A stretch of 64,000 nt of DNA from Acidobacteriota bacterium (GCA_017883185.1 JADGOB010000001.1:37797-101796); one strand, 5' to 3'. Counted from the stretch's first letter, positions 18,244 to 26,779 are shown. Notes: generated by a model not told the origin, from the letters alone. A program made the numbers and translations.

Positions 18244-18807
18244 CTACGCGGGCGCCTGCACCTTGGCTAACTGCTCGAGCCCGACCTCGTAGCCCTTCCT
18301 GAACGCCTTGAGGTTCAGGTCGAGCGTCCCGGGCGGCACCGATTCCTTCACGGCCTTCTCCAGCGCCTCGCGCGGGATGAGCTGGCTCACGGCGCCAAAG
18401 AAGCCGACAGTGATGATGTTCAGGACGATCTTCCGTCCGATCTCCTCCGCCAGCCGGGTCGCGGGCACCACGAAGTGCCTGGCCTCCGGCACGGGCGGCG
18501 TCAGCGAGACCAGGTCGGCCTCGGTCACCAGCAGCCCGCCCTTCTTCAGCGCGGGTGTGAACCTCGCGTAGGCGTCCTGCGAAAGGACGACGAGCATGTC
18601 GACGTCCTTGACGTAGGGATACAAGATCGGCTCGTCGGCGACGATCAACTCGGCGCTCGACGAGCTGCCGCGCGCCTCAGGGCCGAAGCTCTGGATGAGC
18701 GTGGCGTGGAGGCCGCCGTGGATCGCGGCGCCCCGGCCGATGATGATCCCGCTGAGGATGACGCCCTGGCCGCCGAACCCCCCGATGCGAATTTGCGTCT
18801 GCGCCAT
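18244..18807 (-). CDS. korC: 2-oxoacid:ferredoxin oxidoreductase, gamma subunit
   Basis: A 187-residue gamma subunit. The domain opens with IRIGGFGGQGVILSGIIIG, the classic POR gamma glycine-rich start, followed by QSFGPEARGSSSSAELIVAD, VLSQDAYARF and NIITVGFFGA. It forms the catalytic complex with KorA and KorB, which decarboxylates 2-oxoglutarate (or a related 2-oxoacid) to the acyl-CoA while reducing ferredoxin. Its start directly abuts the korB stop. It is the third oxidoreductase gene and is followed by holB after 60 nt. Confidence 0.93.
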   Translation of the reverse strand: MAQTQIRIGGFGGQGVILSGIIIGRGAAIHGGLHATLIQSFGPEARGSSSSAELIVADEPILYPYVKDVDMLVVLSQDAYARFTPALKKGGLLVTEADLVSLTPPVPEARHFVVPATRLAEEIGRKIVLNIITVGFFGAVSQLIPREALEKAVKESVPPGTLDLNLKAFRKGYEVGLEQLAKVQAPA

Positions 18808-19653
18808 TTACTGACTCGCCCGCACGTACCGGTTGCCCAGCTTGCGCGAATAAAAGGCCTCCATCGCGTCCTGGTAGGTCGTCCGCTCCCGGTCGACGAA
18901 CTTGCCGACGACGATGGGCCCGGTCATGCCGAGATCGACTTCCTTGGTGTCGGCGCCGTTCTTGATGACGCTGCGCGTCTTGTACGTCTTCATCTCGTCG
19001 AGCGAGTCGCCGATGCGGTTGCGCCGCCCGTAGAGCGTCGGGCACGGCGAGATGACCTCGACGAACGAGAAGCCCTTCTTGAGCAGCGCCTCTTTCATCG
19101 CCTTCTTCATCTGCGTGACGTGGTAGGTCGTCCAGCGCGCGACGTAGACCGCGCCGCACGACTCGGCCAGGTACGGCAGGTTGAACGGGTGCTCGAAGTT
19201 GCCGTAGGGCGACGTCGACGCGATCGCCTCCTCGGGCGTGGTCGGCGTCAGCTGGCCGCCGGTCATCCCGTAGGTCAGGTTGTTGACGCAGATGACCGTC
19301 ATGTCGAGGTTGCGCCGCGCGGCGTGGATGAAGTGGTTGCCGCCGATGGCGAACAGGTCGCCGTCGCCGCTGTAGACCACCACCTTCATGTCGGGCGCCG
19401 CCAGCTTCAGGCCCGTGGCGAACGGGATGGCGCGGCCGTGCGTCGTGTGGAACGAATCCACGTGCATGTAGCCCGCGACGCGCCCGGTGCAGCCGATGCC
19501 CGACACGACCGCGAGGCGATCCATCGGGATGCCGCTCTCGTCGATGGCGCGGGTGAAGCAGTTGACGGTCGTGCCGATGCCGCAGCCCGGGCACCAGATG
19601 TGGGGCATGCGATCGCTGCGGAGATATCGTTCGACGGGGTTTTCCACGCTCAT
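18808..19653 (-). CDS. korB: 2-oxoacid:ferredoxin oxidoreductase, beta subunit (TPP-binding)
   Basis: A 281-residue thiamine-diphosphate-binding beta subunit. It has the N-terminal cysteine motif HIWCPGCGIGTTVNCF, SGIGCTGRVAGY, THGRAIPFATG, the TPP/Mg site VYSGDGDLFAIGGNHFIHAARRN, NNLTYGMTGGQLTPTTP and EVISPCPTLYGRRN. The overall pattern is that of 2-oxoglutarate:ferredoxin oxidoreductase beta (KGOR) rather than pyruvate oxidoreductase. ATG overlaps the korA stop by 4 nt, so the subunits are translationally coupled. Confidence 0.94.
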   Translation of the reverse strand: MSVENPVERYLRSDRMPHIWCPGCGIGTTVNCFTRAIDESGIPMDRLAVVSGIGCTGRVAGYMHVDSFHTTHGRAIPFATGLKLAAPDMKVVVYSGDGDLFAIGGNHFIHAARRNLDMTVICVNNLTYGMTGGQLTPTTPEEAIASTSPYGNFEHPFNLPYLAESCGAVYVARWTTYHVTQMKKAMKEALLKKGFSFVEVISPCPTLYGRRNRIGDSLDEMKTYKTRSVIKNGADTKEVDLGMTGPIVVGKFVDRERTTYQDAMEAFYSRKLGNRYVRASQ

Positions 19654-20804
19654 CGGAGAGCCTCCGTGATCGCCTGGACAATGATGGCCGGGTCGTGGAC
19701 CGTGCCGCCGGCGTGCGGCACGCTCACGACGCGGGCGCCCTGCGCGCAGCGCTCCACCTCGCGCACCATCTGGCCGAGATTCAACTCAGGCACGATGAAC
19801 GCCTTGACCTTGGTGGCAAGGTCGCGAATCAGGTGCTCGGGGAACGGCCACACCGTGCGCAGCCGCAGCGAGCCGACGCGCAGGCCCTTCGCCCGCACCG
19901 CCTGCACCGCCTTCTGCGCCACGCGCGACGTGATGCCGTAGGAGACGACGACCGCTTCCGCGCCGTCCACCTGGTCCTCGACCACGTCGGTGAGCGCGGC
20001 CGCGTTCTTCTTGATCTTGTCGATGAGCCGCCCGAGCAGGCGTGCCTGGCCGGACACCGTCATGTCCGGGTAGCCCTTCTCGTTGTGCGTGAGGCCGGTC
20101 ATGTGGAACCGGTAGCCCTGCCCGGCGCGCGCCATGTCCGGCACCAGGTCCTCGCCTGGCGCGAACGGGAGGTACTCGTCGAGCGGCGCTTTCGTCCAGC
20201 GCCGCGGGAAGATCTCGATCTCCTCGGGCTTCGGGATGACCACGCGCTCCATCATGTGGCCCACGCACTCGTCCATCATGACGAGCACCGGCACCCGGTA
20301 CTGCTCGGCGAGGTTGAACGCCTTGATTGTGAGGTCGAAGCACTCCTGCGGCGAGTTCGGGCAGACGGCGATGAGCTCGTAGTCGCCGTGCGAGCCCCAT
20401 CGCGCCTGCATCATGTCAGCCTGCGCGGGGAGCGTCGGGAGCCCGGTGGACGGTCCGCCGCGCTGCACGTTGACGAAGACGCACGGCGTCTCGGTCATGA
20501 TGGCGAAGCCGATGTGCTCCATCATCAGCGAGAAGCCCGGACCCGACGTGACCGTCATCGCGCGCTTGCCGCCCCAGACGGCGCCGGCGATGGCGATCGA
20601 CGAGGCGAGCTCGTCCTCCATCTGGATGAAGACACCGCCGACCTCGGGAAACCGCAGCGCGATGCGCTCGACGACTTCCGTGGACGGCGTGATCGGATAA
20701 CCGGCGACGAAGCGGCAGCCGCCCGCCAGCGCGCCTTCACAGCACGCGTGGTCGCCGTCGATGAAGTGGGCGCCCGTCAGGACGCCAGCCGGATCGGCAT
20801 GCAT
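19650..20804 (-). CDS. korA: 2-oxoacid:ferredoxin oxidoreductase, alpha subunit
   Basis: A 384-residue alpha subunit with GDHACCEGALAGGCRFVAGYPITPSTEV, FIQMEDELASSIAIAGAVWGGKRAMTVTSGPGFSLM, VNVQRGGPSTGLPT and HGDYELIAVCPNSPQECFDL. The C-terminal transketolase-like domain contains VVVSYGITSRVAQKAV and PELNLGQMVREVERC. I chose ATG 20804 (MHADPAGVLTG) because the track's extension to 21041 overlaps the ferredoxin gene. The preceding gene encodes a two-cluster ferredoxin, making a four-gene korDABC-like operon. Such enzymes serve low-potential 2-oxoglutarate oxidation or, in reverse, carboxylation. Confidence 0.94.
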   Translation of the reverse strand: MHADPAGVLTGAHFIDGDHACCEGALAGGCRFVAGYPITPSTEVVERIALRFPEVGGVFIQMEDELASSIAIAGAVWGGKRAMTVTSGPGFSLMMEHIGFAIMTETPCVFVNVQRGGPSTGLPTLPAQADMMQARWGSHGDYELIAVCPNSPQECFDLTIKAFNLAEQYRVPVLVMMDECVGHMMERVVIPKPEEIEIFPRRWTKAPLDEYLPFAPGEDLVPDMARAGQGYRFHMTGLTHNEKGYPDMTVSGQARLLGRLIDKIKKNAAALTDVVEDQVDGAEAVVVSYGITSRVAQKAVQAVRAKGLRVGSLRLRTVWPFPEHLIRDLATKVKAFIVPELNLGQMVREVERCAQGARVVSVPHAGGTVHDPAIIVQAITEALR

Positions 20805-20863
20805 GAGTATCCTCGGAAAGTGCCGACTAGGAGAAGAATTCGGGATTCGGCGCCGAATCCTGG

Positions 20864-21094
20864 TTACAGCCTGTACCCGTAGATCGCGAAGTCCGGGCAG
20901 TACATCCCGCACAGGTCGCAGCCGGAACAGGCCTCGGGCCGCACGATCTCGGGTGGATGGTACCCCTTTGCCGTGAAGGAACTGGAGAGCGCCAGCACAT
21001 CGGTCGGACAGAACTCGACACAAAGTGCGCACCCTTTGCAACGTTCGGCGTCGATGACCACAACTCCTCGCACACGACGATTGGCTTCTGGCAT
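20864..21094 (-). CDS. korD: 2x[4Fe-4S] ferredoxin-like subunit of the 2-oxoacid oxidoreductase
   Basis: A 76-residue protein with two CxxCxxCxxxCP motifs: CKGCALCVEFCP and CSGCDLCGMYCP. It therefore carries two [4Fe-4S] clusters and should pass electrons from the KorABC core to soluble ferredoxin. The track ORF begins at 21292, but the conserved part begins at MPEANRRVRGVVVID; the upstream extension has no family character. It precedes korA by 59 nt and is the first gene of the operon. Confidence 0.9.
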   Translation of the reverse strand: MPEANRRVRGVVVIDAERCKGCALCVEFCPTDVLALSSSFTAKGYHPPEIVRPEACSGCDLCGMYCPDFAIYGYRL

Positions 21095-21405
21095 ACGGCT
21101 GACCCGAGCAAGCCCCGTTCCGTCGCGGAGCTCAACCCTGTAAGAGGTTGGGACCAAAAGCGTTACCACGCTCTCGGCTGGCCTGCCATGAACAAGTGCT
21201 CCAGGAGGGGGCGCCGGATTTCCGGCAACGAACGAGCGGCGTGCAGGCGTAAAAAGCTTACACCGGAAAGCGCCTCGAAGACCAGTCAGCAAGATATATC
21301 ACGCCCACGCCACCCCCTACGCCGGACGCCCCGACCCTCGTGTGCCCGGCAGACACGGCCGGAGTGTCGGTGGACGGGAGCGCCTTGCGGTGAACTACAC
21401 GGTGC
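21095..21405. other. Intergenic region upstream of the kor operon
   Basis: A 311-nt gap between the BNR protein stop and the ferredoxin start, both on the minus strand. It should hold the kor promoter. An AT-rich patch around 21247-21300 (minus-strand TGATATATC and TAAGCTTTTTAC) is the best candidate, but no clear -35/-10 pair is visible. I see no gene. Confidence 0.45.
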
Positions 21406-24400
21406 CTACCGCTTCGGGCCAGACCCCACAATCACCGCCGGCATCGCCAGGCCTTGCACGGTCTTGTTGAAGTCGGCAATGTCCTTGTCCATCACACCCT
21501 TCACCCGCGCGAGGACCGCGTCGAGTTGCGCCTTCAATTCCGTGTAGCGGAGGTGTGACGCGGCTGTCGGTTTCATGTCTGCGGTGTCAGCCATCCCCGC
21601 GAGCGCCGCGAACTGGAAGTCGAGTTTCGGCAGGTGACCGAGCGAATCCTGCCCCGTCCGGAGCTCCGGGTTGTACAGCTCGGCCTCGATCGGCTCGAAC
21701 GCCTTCACGACCTGGTCGGCCTTCGCCTTCAGGCTGTCGCCCTTGCCGGCGACGGAGGCTCGTTGCCCGTAGCGACGGACCTGGTCCTTCACATCCTTGA
21801 TTTGGCGCAACGTGTCGTGGATCGTCTCGACGTCCCGGCGCACGGTGGTCAGGAACGCATACTGCGCCGCCAGGTCGCCTGCAGGCACGGCACCCGTCGG
21901 ACTGGGGACAATCTCGATCGGCGCCTCGAGCGTCTTGCCGTGTGCCGTGACGCGCACGGTGTAGCGCCCCGGCGTCACCCGCAGGCCCTGCGGCGGGTAG
22001 TCGCCGAAGACGTACGCTGGCTGGATGAGACTCGGTCCCTCTTCGCGCATATCCCACACGATCCGGTTGACGCCGGCCTTCAGCTCGATGGCCTTGTCGA
22101 TGTCGCCAGGCCCTTCATCGCCAGGCTCGAACGCCTCATCCGGGATCTTCTCGGCCAGCTTGGTGGCGAACTTGCGCAGCACGCGCGCCCCGTCCAGGAA
22201 CTCGACGGTGACGACGTCGTCCTTCTTGGGCGCGTTCTCGATCCAGAGGTTGACGATGACACCATTCGGCCGGTTCTTGCCGATGCCGGGCCTCAACGAC
22301 TCGCCGTTCTGGAAACGGATGGCCCGGCGTGGCGTGAACAGGTGCGCATCAGCCTTTGCCACGTCGCGGTTCCACTGTCGCAGCGGGGTCAGGTCGTCCA
22401 GGATCCAGAACGCGCGTCCCTGCGTGGCGACGACGAGATCCTCCTGTTTCACAACCATGTCGGTGATGGGCACGATCGGCAGGTTGCGCTGAAACGCCTG
22501 CCACGACACGCCATCGTCCCAGGAGACGTACAGGCCCGTTTCGGTGCCGGCGTAGAGCAGGCCCCGACGACCCGAATCCTCGCGGACGACCCGCGTGAAT
22601 GCGTTGTCCGGGATGCCCGCCACGATCTTCGTCCACGTCTTGCCGTAATCGTTGGTCTTGTACAGATAGGGCCTGAAGTCGTCGAACTGGTACATCGTGG
22701 CCGCGACGTACGCCGTCGCCTTGTCGTGAGGCGATACCTCAATCGCGTTGATGCGGATCCACTCGGGAATGCCCTTCGGGGTCACGTTCTGCCACGTCTT
22801 ACAGTTGTCCCGCGTCAGGTGCACCAGGCCGTCGTCGGTGCCAGCCCAGATGACGCCGGCTTCGTGTGGCGACTCCGTGAGCGCGAAGATGGTCCCGTAG
22901 ACTTCGACGCCGGTGACCTCGCGCGAGATCGGCCCGCCACTGAAGCCCTGCTTGGTCTTGTCGTTGCGGGAGAGATCCGGGCTGGCTTCCTCCCACGAGT
23001 GTCCTTCGTCACGCGACCGCAGCAGCATCTGCGCGGCGTGGTAGACCACGCCGGGTTCGTGTATCGAGGTGATGATGGGCGCGTTCCACTGGAACCGGTA
23101 CTTGAGATCCCCGGCCGCCTGGCCATCGATGACCTGCGGCCACGCGATGATCATGCGCTCGTCCTTCGTCGCGTGGTCATGACGCGTGATCCACCCGCCG
23201 TAGCTGCCCGCGTAGACGATGTCCCGATTGCGGGGGTCCAGCGCAATCCACGCCGATTCGCCGCCGCCCACCTCGTACCAGTCGGTGATGTCGATGCCCG
23301 CTCCGCGGACCGCGCTGGGGATGGCCACCGTCGTGTTGTCCTGCTGGGCGCCGTAGACCCAGTATGGGAACCGGTCGTCGGTCGTCACGCGGTAGATCTG
23401 CGCCGTCGGCTGGTTGTCCTCCGTCGTCCAGGTCTGTCCCCCGTTGTTCGAGATCTCCGCACCGCCATCGTCGCCCAGGATCATCCGATCGGGATTGTCC
23501 GGGTCGATCCACAAATCGTGAGTGTCGCCGTGGCGCACGGGAATCGTCGAAAAGGTCTTGCCCCCGTCGATGGACCTGTGAAAACGGATATTGGTCGTGT
23601 AGACGATGTTGGCGTTGGCGGGGTCGGCGAACACGCGGTAGTAGTACCATGCGCGCTGCCGGATCGCGTGGCCGCTGTTGACGTTCGTCCACTTCCCGCC
23701 GCCGTCATCGCTGCGGTACATGCCGCCCTTGTCGCCCTCGGCCTCAATCATCGCCCACACGCGCGCAGGGTTCTTCGGGGACACCGTCACCGTCGTCTTG
23801 CCGACGAGCCCCTCGGGCAAGCCGTCGGCGAGCTTCTTCCAGGTGTCGCCGCCGTCGGTCGTGCGGTAGAGCCCGCCGCCCGGGCCACCGCTCTCGATGG
23901 TCCAGGGCTTCCGGTAGACCTGCCAGAAGGCGGCGTAGAGGACACGCGGGTTCGACGCGTCCATCACCAGGTCGGATGCCCCCGTCTTGTCGTCGACGAA
24001 CAGCACCTTCGACCAGGTCTTGCCGCCGTCCAGCGTGCGGAAGATGCCTCGGTCCGGGTTCGGCCCCCAGACGTGGCCCTGAGCGGCGACGTAGGCGATG
24101 TCGGGATTTCGCGGGTGGATGCGGACGCGCGAGATCTGCTGCGCATTCTGCAGACCGACGTTCGCCCACGTCTTGCCGGCGTCCATCGACTTGTACACGC
24201 CATCACCGTGCGACACGTTGCCGCGGATGGGTGCCTCGCCCATGCCGACGTAGATGACGTTCTGATCCGAGTCCGCCACAGCGATGGCGCCGACCGAACC
24301 GGTCTTCATGAACCCGTCGGAGATGTTGCGCCACGTCAGGCCGCCATCGGTCGTCATCCACACGCCGCCACCGGTGGCGCCGAAGTAGTAGCGCAGGGCA

Positions 24401-24699
24401 TTCCCGCGCACACCGGTGACCGCCGTGACGCGTCCACCGCGGAATGGACCGATGTTGCGGAATTCGAGTCCGGGGAATTGATCCGAGAGCGAGACGGGGC
24501 TTGGCGCCGGCGCCGCTGACGAAGCCTTGCCGGTCGAAGCCCGGGTGACCGGAGCCTGCCGGGCCGCGACGTCCGCGCCAACCGCGAGCAGGAGGACAAG
24601 AAGCAGGAACGCTCGACGAAGACACACGGGCCACCTCCACTGGATGCCGCGCGGATCCGTCTCCACGAGCGTTGGTCCGCGTGGCTGCGCCGGGAGCAT
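21406..24699 (-). CDS. Secreted sortilin/BNR-repeat (VPS10-like) beta-propeller protein
   Basis: A 1097-residue exported protein with a long basic N-region and a hydrophobic segment CLRRAFLLLVLLLAVGADVAA. The body is a series of Asp-box (S/T-x-D-x-G-x-T-W) propeller blades: TTDGGLTWRNI, SMDAGKTWANV, TLDGGKTWSKV, TTDGGDTWKKL, SNNGGQTWTT and SRDEGHSWEEA, among others. A beta-rich C-terminal module (PPQGLRVTPGRYTVRVT) and a helical tail complete it. This glycosyl hydrolase-like architecture is abundant in Acidobacteria and Bacteroidetes. Catalysis is not established; peptide or glycan binding are both possible. The long antisense ORF 21634-24519 is a shadow of it. Confidence 0.88.
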   Translation of the reverse strand: MLPAQPRGPTLVETDPRGIQWRWPVCLRRAFLLLVLLLAVGADVAARQAPVTRASTGKASSAAPAPSPVSLSDQFPGLEFRNIGPFRGGRVTAVTGVRGNALRYYFGATGGGVWMTTDGGLTWRNISDGFMKTGSVGAIAVADSDQNVIYVGMGEAPIRGNVSHGDGVYKSMDAGKTWANVGLQNAQQISRVRIHPRNPDIAYVAAQGHVWGPNPDRGIFRTLDGGKTWSKVLFVDDKTGASDLVMDASNPRVLYAAFWQVYRKPWTIESGGPGGGLYRTTDGGDTWKKLADGLPEGLVGKTTVTVSPKNPARVWAMIEAEGDKGGMYRSDDGGGKWTNVNSGHAIRQRAWYYYRVFADPANANIVYTTNIRFHRSIDGGKTFSTIPVRHGDTHDLWIDPDNPDRMILGDDGGAEISNNGGQTWTTEDNQPTAQIYRVTTDDRFPYWVYGAQQDNTTVAIPSAVRGAGIDITDWYEVGGGESAWIALDPRNRDIVYAGSYGGWITRHDHATKDERMIIAWPQVIDGQAAGDLKYRFQWNAPIITSIHEPGVVYHAAQMLLRSRDEGHSWEEASPDLSRNDKTKQGFSGGPISREVTGVEVYGTIFALTESPHEAGVIWAGTDDGLVHLTRDNCKTWQNVTPKGIPEWIRINAIEVSPHDKATAYVAATMYQFDDFRPYLYKTNDYGKTWTKIVAGIPDNAFTRVVREDSGRRGLLYAGTETGLYVSWDDGVSWQAFQRNLPIVPITDMVVKQEDLVVATQGRAFWILDDLTPLRQWNRDVAKADAHLFTPRRAIRFQNGESLRPGIGKNRPNGVIVNLWIENAPKKDDVVTVEFLDGARVLRKFATKLAEKIPDEAFEPGDEGPGDIDKAIELKAGVNRIVWDMREEGPSLIQPAYVFGDYPPQGLRVTPGRYTVRVTAHGKTLEAPIEIVPSPTGAVPAGDLAAQYAFLTTVRRDVETIHDTLRQIKDVKDQVRRYGQRASVAGKGDSLKAKADQVVKAFEPIEAELYNPELRTGQDSLGHLPKLDFQFAALAGMADTADMKPTAASHLRYTELKAQLDAVLARVKGVMDKDIADFNKTVQGLAMPAVIVGSGPKR

Positions 24700-24828
24700 A
24701 CCACGACTGTCGAAGCCGGGAAGGAAACCACACCGGCGGGAAGGAAACCACTCACAGAGTCGGTGGCGTCCCTACAGCGCGCCGCGATCCTCCGGATGTG
24801 TGCGAGAGACGGTCCACCCGATGACAGG

Positions 24829-25431
24829 TCAGGCTGGTTCTTCGCCAAACACGCGGCGGTAGTCCTCCGGCGTGTCGATGTCGTCGTACGCACCCGGATC
24901 GTCGATCTCCACGTTACACACCTCCGCCCGGTGCGCATGAACGACGGGGCGGGCGCCGGCCGAGAGGTCCGCAGCGAGCAGTTCCGGCAGGACGCGCGCG
25001 TCGAACAGCACGGGGTGGCCATGCCTGTGGCCGTGAGAGGGGCGCACGATCGGCGCGCCGGTTCGGACCCAGGCATCGATCACCGCTCGCACGGTGGGAA
25101 CGGCGATGAGCGGCAGGTCCACGGGAGCCATCATCAGCCCCCGCGGGTGATCCGGCGCGACCCAGGCGAGCGCCGCTTGGAGCGACGAGAGCTGTCCGCG
25201 GGATGGATCGGGGTTCCTCACCAGATGCACCCGCAGCCGCTCGTGGTTCGCCACTGATCGGATCGCCTCCTCAGCTTCGCCCACGACCGCCACCACCTCG
25301 CTGCACCCGGCCGACAGGAAGGTCCGGACCAGCCTCGACAGGAACCAGTCTCCGCCAGGAACAGGCAGCAGCGCCTTGGCCCGCCCCATCCGTGACGACA
25401 AGCCTGCGGCAAGAATGACGGCTGGAATCAC
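24829..25431 (-). CDS. MobA/MocA-like nucleotidyltransferase
   Basis: A 200-residue NTP-transferase of the MobA-like family (NTP_transf_3). The nucleotide-binding loop is VILAAGLSSRMGRAKALLPV. VVAVVGEAEEAI, RNPDPSRGQLSSLQAALAW, MMAPVDLPLIAVPTVRAVI (metal-binding Asp), PSHGHRHGHPVLFD and DIDTPEDYRR follow family order. Such enzymes load CTP or GTP onto molybdopterin (MocA/MobA) or activate other small molecules. moaE-moaD lie 11 kb away, which makes a molybdenum role reasonable but not proven. Confidence 0.85.
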   Translation of the reverse strand: MIPAVILAAGLSSRMGRAKALLPVPGGDWFLSRLVRTFLSAGCSEVVAVVGEAEEAIRSVANHERLRVHLVRNPDPSRGQLSSLQAALAWVAPDHPRGLMMAPVDLPLIAVPTVRAVIDAWVRTGAPIVRPSHGHRHGHPVLFDARVLPELLAADLSAGARPVVHAHRAEVCNVEIDDPGAYDDIDTPEDYRRVFGEEPA

Positions 25432-25483
25432 TCCAGCATTCTACGCCGGTCGATTGACGCCGCAGAACATCCGCGGGCAGTGC

Positions 25484-25489
25484 TAGAAT
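25484..25489 (+). promoter_or_regulatory. Extended -10 box implying a leaderless transcript
   Basis: TGC-TAGAAT (extended -10, TAGAAT at 25484-25489) ends 6 nt before the ATG at 25496, so the predicted transcription start falls on or next to the start codon. No Shine-Dalgarno sequence lies between them. A TTGACG at 25454-25459 is too far (24-nt spacer) to be a good -35. Confidence 0.6.
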
Positions 25490-25495
25490 CTCGGG

Positions 25496-25729
25496 ATGGC
25501 CACTCTCGATGTGAGAATCTCCTGCCAGCGGTGCGGCGAGCAGATGGAAATGAAGGACCCGGCGCCCGGCGACGCGTGGCGTCCCGATCAGTTCTGGGTC
25601 TGCCCGAAGTGCGGCCGGCATTTCCAGTCCACGTATCCCGCGCCGGCGGCGGCGGCCCCGGCTCCGACGGTCGCAGCAGCCGGTCCCTCAGCTGCCCCGG
25701 CCCCGTCGTCCACGACACCCAAAGCCTGA
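25496..25729 (+). CDS. Small zinc-ribbon protein with Ala/Pro-rich tail
   Basis: A 77-residue protein. Residues 1-45 hold two CxxC pairs (ISCQRCGEQM and VCPKCGRHFQSTYP), a typical zinc-ribbon, and the remaining 30 residues are low-complexity Ala/Pro/Ser. I do not recognise a named family. The next gene begins 30 nt downstream, so the two small proteins are probably co-transcribed. The start seems leaderless (see the -10 box). Confidence 0.75.
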   Translation: MATLDVRISCQRCGEQMEMKDPAPGDAWRPDQFWVCPKCGRHFQSTYPAPAAAAPAPTVAAAGPSAAPAPSSTTPKA

Positions 25730-25759
25730 CCGCGGGCGCACACCGCCCCAAGGAGAACC

Positions 25760-26008
25760 ATGACCCCCAGGCTCCAGCCCTACGCTCCCGACATGGGTGA
25801 CCCCGAAGAGGACGAGGACGAGGACGAGTTCGACGAGGACGACGAGGAAGACGAGGACGACGAGGAAGACGAGGAGGAAGAAGAAGAGGAAGAGGAATGG
25901 CGCGTCCGCCCGGCCGCGCCCTGCGAAGACCAGGCCATAAGATCGGGCCGTCTCTTGACTTCCCGCCCGGATATTCCTACACTTGGCCGGATTTCAAGCT
26001 CAGCGTGA
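25760..26008 (+). CDS. Small highly acidic low-complexity protein
   Basis: An 82-residue ORF with a strong ribosome site (AAGGAG, 6 nt before ATG), which is the main reason to call it real. Residues about 13-46 are almost only Asp and Glu, followed by WRVRPAAPCEDQ. The last third reads through the predicted cold-shock promoter (25955-25983), so the natural protein may be poorly conserved at its C-terminus. A histone-like, chaperone-like or metal-binding role can only be guessed. The minus-strand poly-Ser ORF here is its shadow. Confidence 0.6.
   Translation: MTPRLQPYAPDMGDPEEDEDEDEFDEDDEEDEDDEEDEEEEEEEEEWRVRPAAPCEDQAIRSGRLLTSRPDIPTLGRISSSA
25955..25983 (+). promoter_or_regulatory. Sigma-70-type promoter for the cold-shock gene, with long leader
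   Basis: TTGACT (25955-25960) and TACACT (25978-25983) are separated by 17 nt. The next plus-strand gene with a good ribosome site is the cold-shock gene at 26285, giving a leader of about 295 nt. Long structured leaders are typical of cold-shock mRNAs. The stretch 26009-26284 contains no other credible gene. Confidence 0.65.
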
Positions 26009-26284
26009 CGCCCCTCCCCTATTTGGGGCGTGGCGCATCGCGGGGCCAATGTGCCTGCGATCTCGGCGACTGCTCGGGTCCTCGAGTGGTCCGCCGCCCA
26101 GGCAGCTGTTGTTCGCCAGGCGCCGTTGCTGCGGGCGCTTGGCGTTTCCGGACCCTCGTATCAGCGGCGTTTGTACGTTCTTACTGTGCGCTCGCGGGGT
26201 CGCTCGTCGTGGCCCTTGCGTGCGCTCAGCTGTCTGCGGCCCTTGGGATGTTCCCAAGTGCTTCGTTGCTCGGAGGACACGGGT

Positions 26285-26491
26285 ATGCCGACCGGGACCA
26301 TCGCGCGCTTGCTTATCGACAAGGGATTTGGATTCATTCGAGACGAGGGAGGCATCGAGCACTTCTTCCATCGGAGCTCGGTCCGCGGCGCGGTGTTCGA
26401 GCTGCTGCGCGAAGGCCAGCGCGTCGAGTTCACGCCGGAAGAGTCCGCAAAGGGTCCGCGGGCTGGTGAGATTCGATTAATCGAAGACTAG
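26285..26491 (+). CDS. Cold-shock domain protein (CspA family)
   Basis: A 68-residue single cold-shock domain, an OB-fold that binds single-stranded RNA or DNA. MPTGTIARLLIDKGFGFIRDEGG carries RNP1 (KGFGFI) and IEHFFHRSSV carries RNP2 (FFH). LREGQRVEFTPEESAKGPRAGEIRL closes the barrel. The track merges it in a longer ORF; ATG 26285 is preceded by GGAGG. Another cold-shock gene lies at 30628 on the other strand, so the two flank the accessory segment. Confidence 0.93.
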   Translation: MPTGTIARLLIDKGFGFIRDEGGIEHFFHRSSVRGAVFELLREGQRVEFTPEESAKGPRAGEIRLIED

Positions 26492-26682
26492 GCGTTCGCC
26501 ATCCGCACCCGGCTCCCGACGAGGAATCAAGGGGGCCGGGTCCATTCTGCTTCTGCCTTTTCCATTCCCGCCCGTTCGGCGGCGGTGGCGTCGTTCTCTC
26601 GCATTCCATATTCGTGGACGTGCGGCTCGCCATCCAAGGCGGAGGTGCGCGGCACACGCTCGTCCGGTGATAAGATCGCTCC

Positions 26683-26778
26683 GGAAGCGAACGGGGCCCG
26701 GTGGCCCTCCCGGTCTTCAAAATCGGTCGCTCCCCGCTTTGCGGGGGGGCTGGGTTCGACTCCCAGGCGCTTCCGCCA
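26683..26778 (+). tRNA. selC: tRNA-Sec (selenocysteine, anticodon TCA)
   Basis: A 96-nt tRNA with CCA encoded. The acceptor stem is GGAAGCG/CGCTTCC with an A-G apposition at pair 8. The D arm has a 6-bp stem and 4-nt loop (GGGGCC-CGGT-GGCCCT), a hallmark of tRNA-Sec. The anticodon arm CCGGT-CTTCAAA-ATCGG puts TCA at 26717-26719. A long variable arm (CTCCCCGC-TTT-GCGGGG) and the T arm CTGGG-TTCGACT-CCCAG follow. It reads UGA as selenocysteine with SelA, SelB and SelD, none of which is in the window. A TAAGAT box at 26671-26676 is a possible -10. Confidence 0.93.
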
Positions 26779-26779
26779 A
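26755..26779 (+). other. Putative attachment-site core in the tRNA-Sec 3' end
   Basis: The 25 nt from the T-loop TTCGA to just past CCA are repeated exactly, in inverted orientation, at 28914-28938. tRNA 3' ends starting at TTCGA are standard targets of tyrosine-recombinase integrases, and selC is a classic island site. No integrase gene is in the segment. Confidence 0.6.

Noticed and set aside
21634-24519. 961-aa plus-strand ORF opposite the BNR protein
   Set aside because: GC-rich antisense frame; the minus strand has clear Asp-box repeats and a signal peptide.
25780-26049. Poly-serine minus-strand ORF
   Set aside because: It is the complement of the Asp/Glu-rich coding repeat; no ribosome site.
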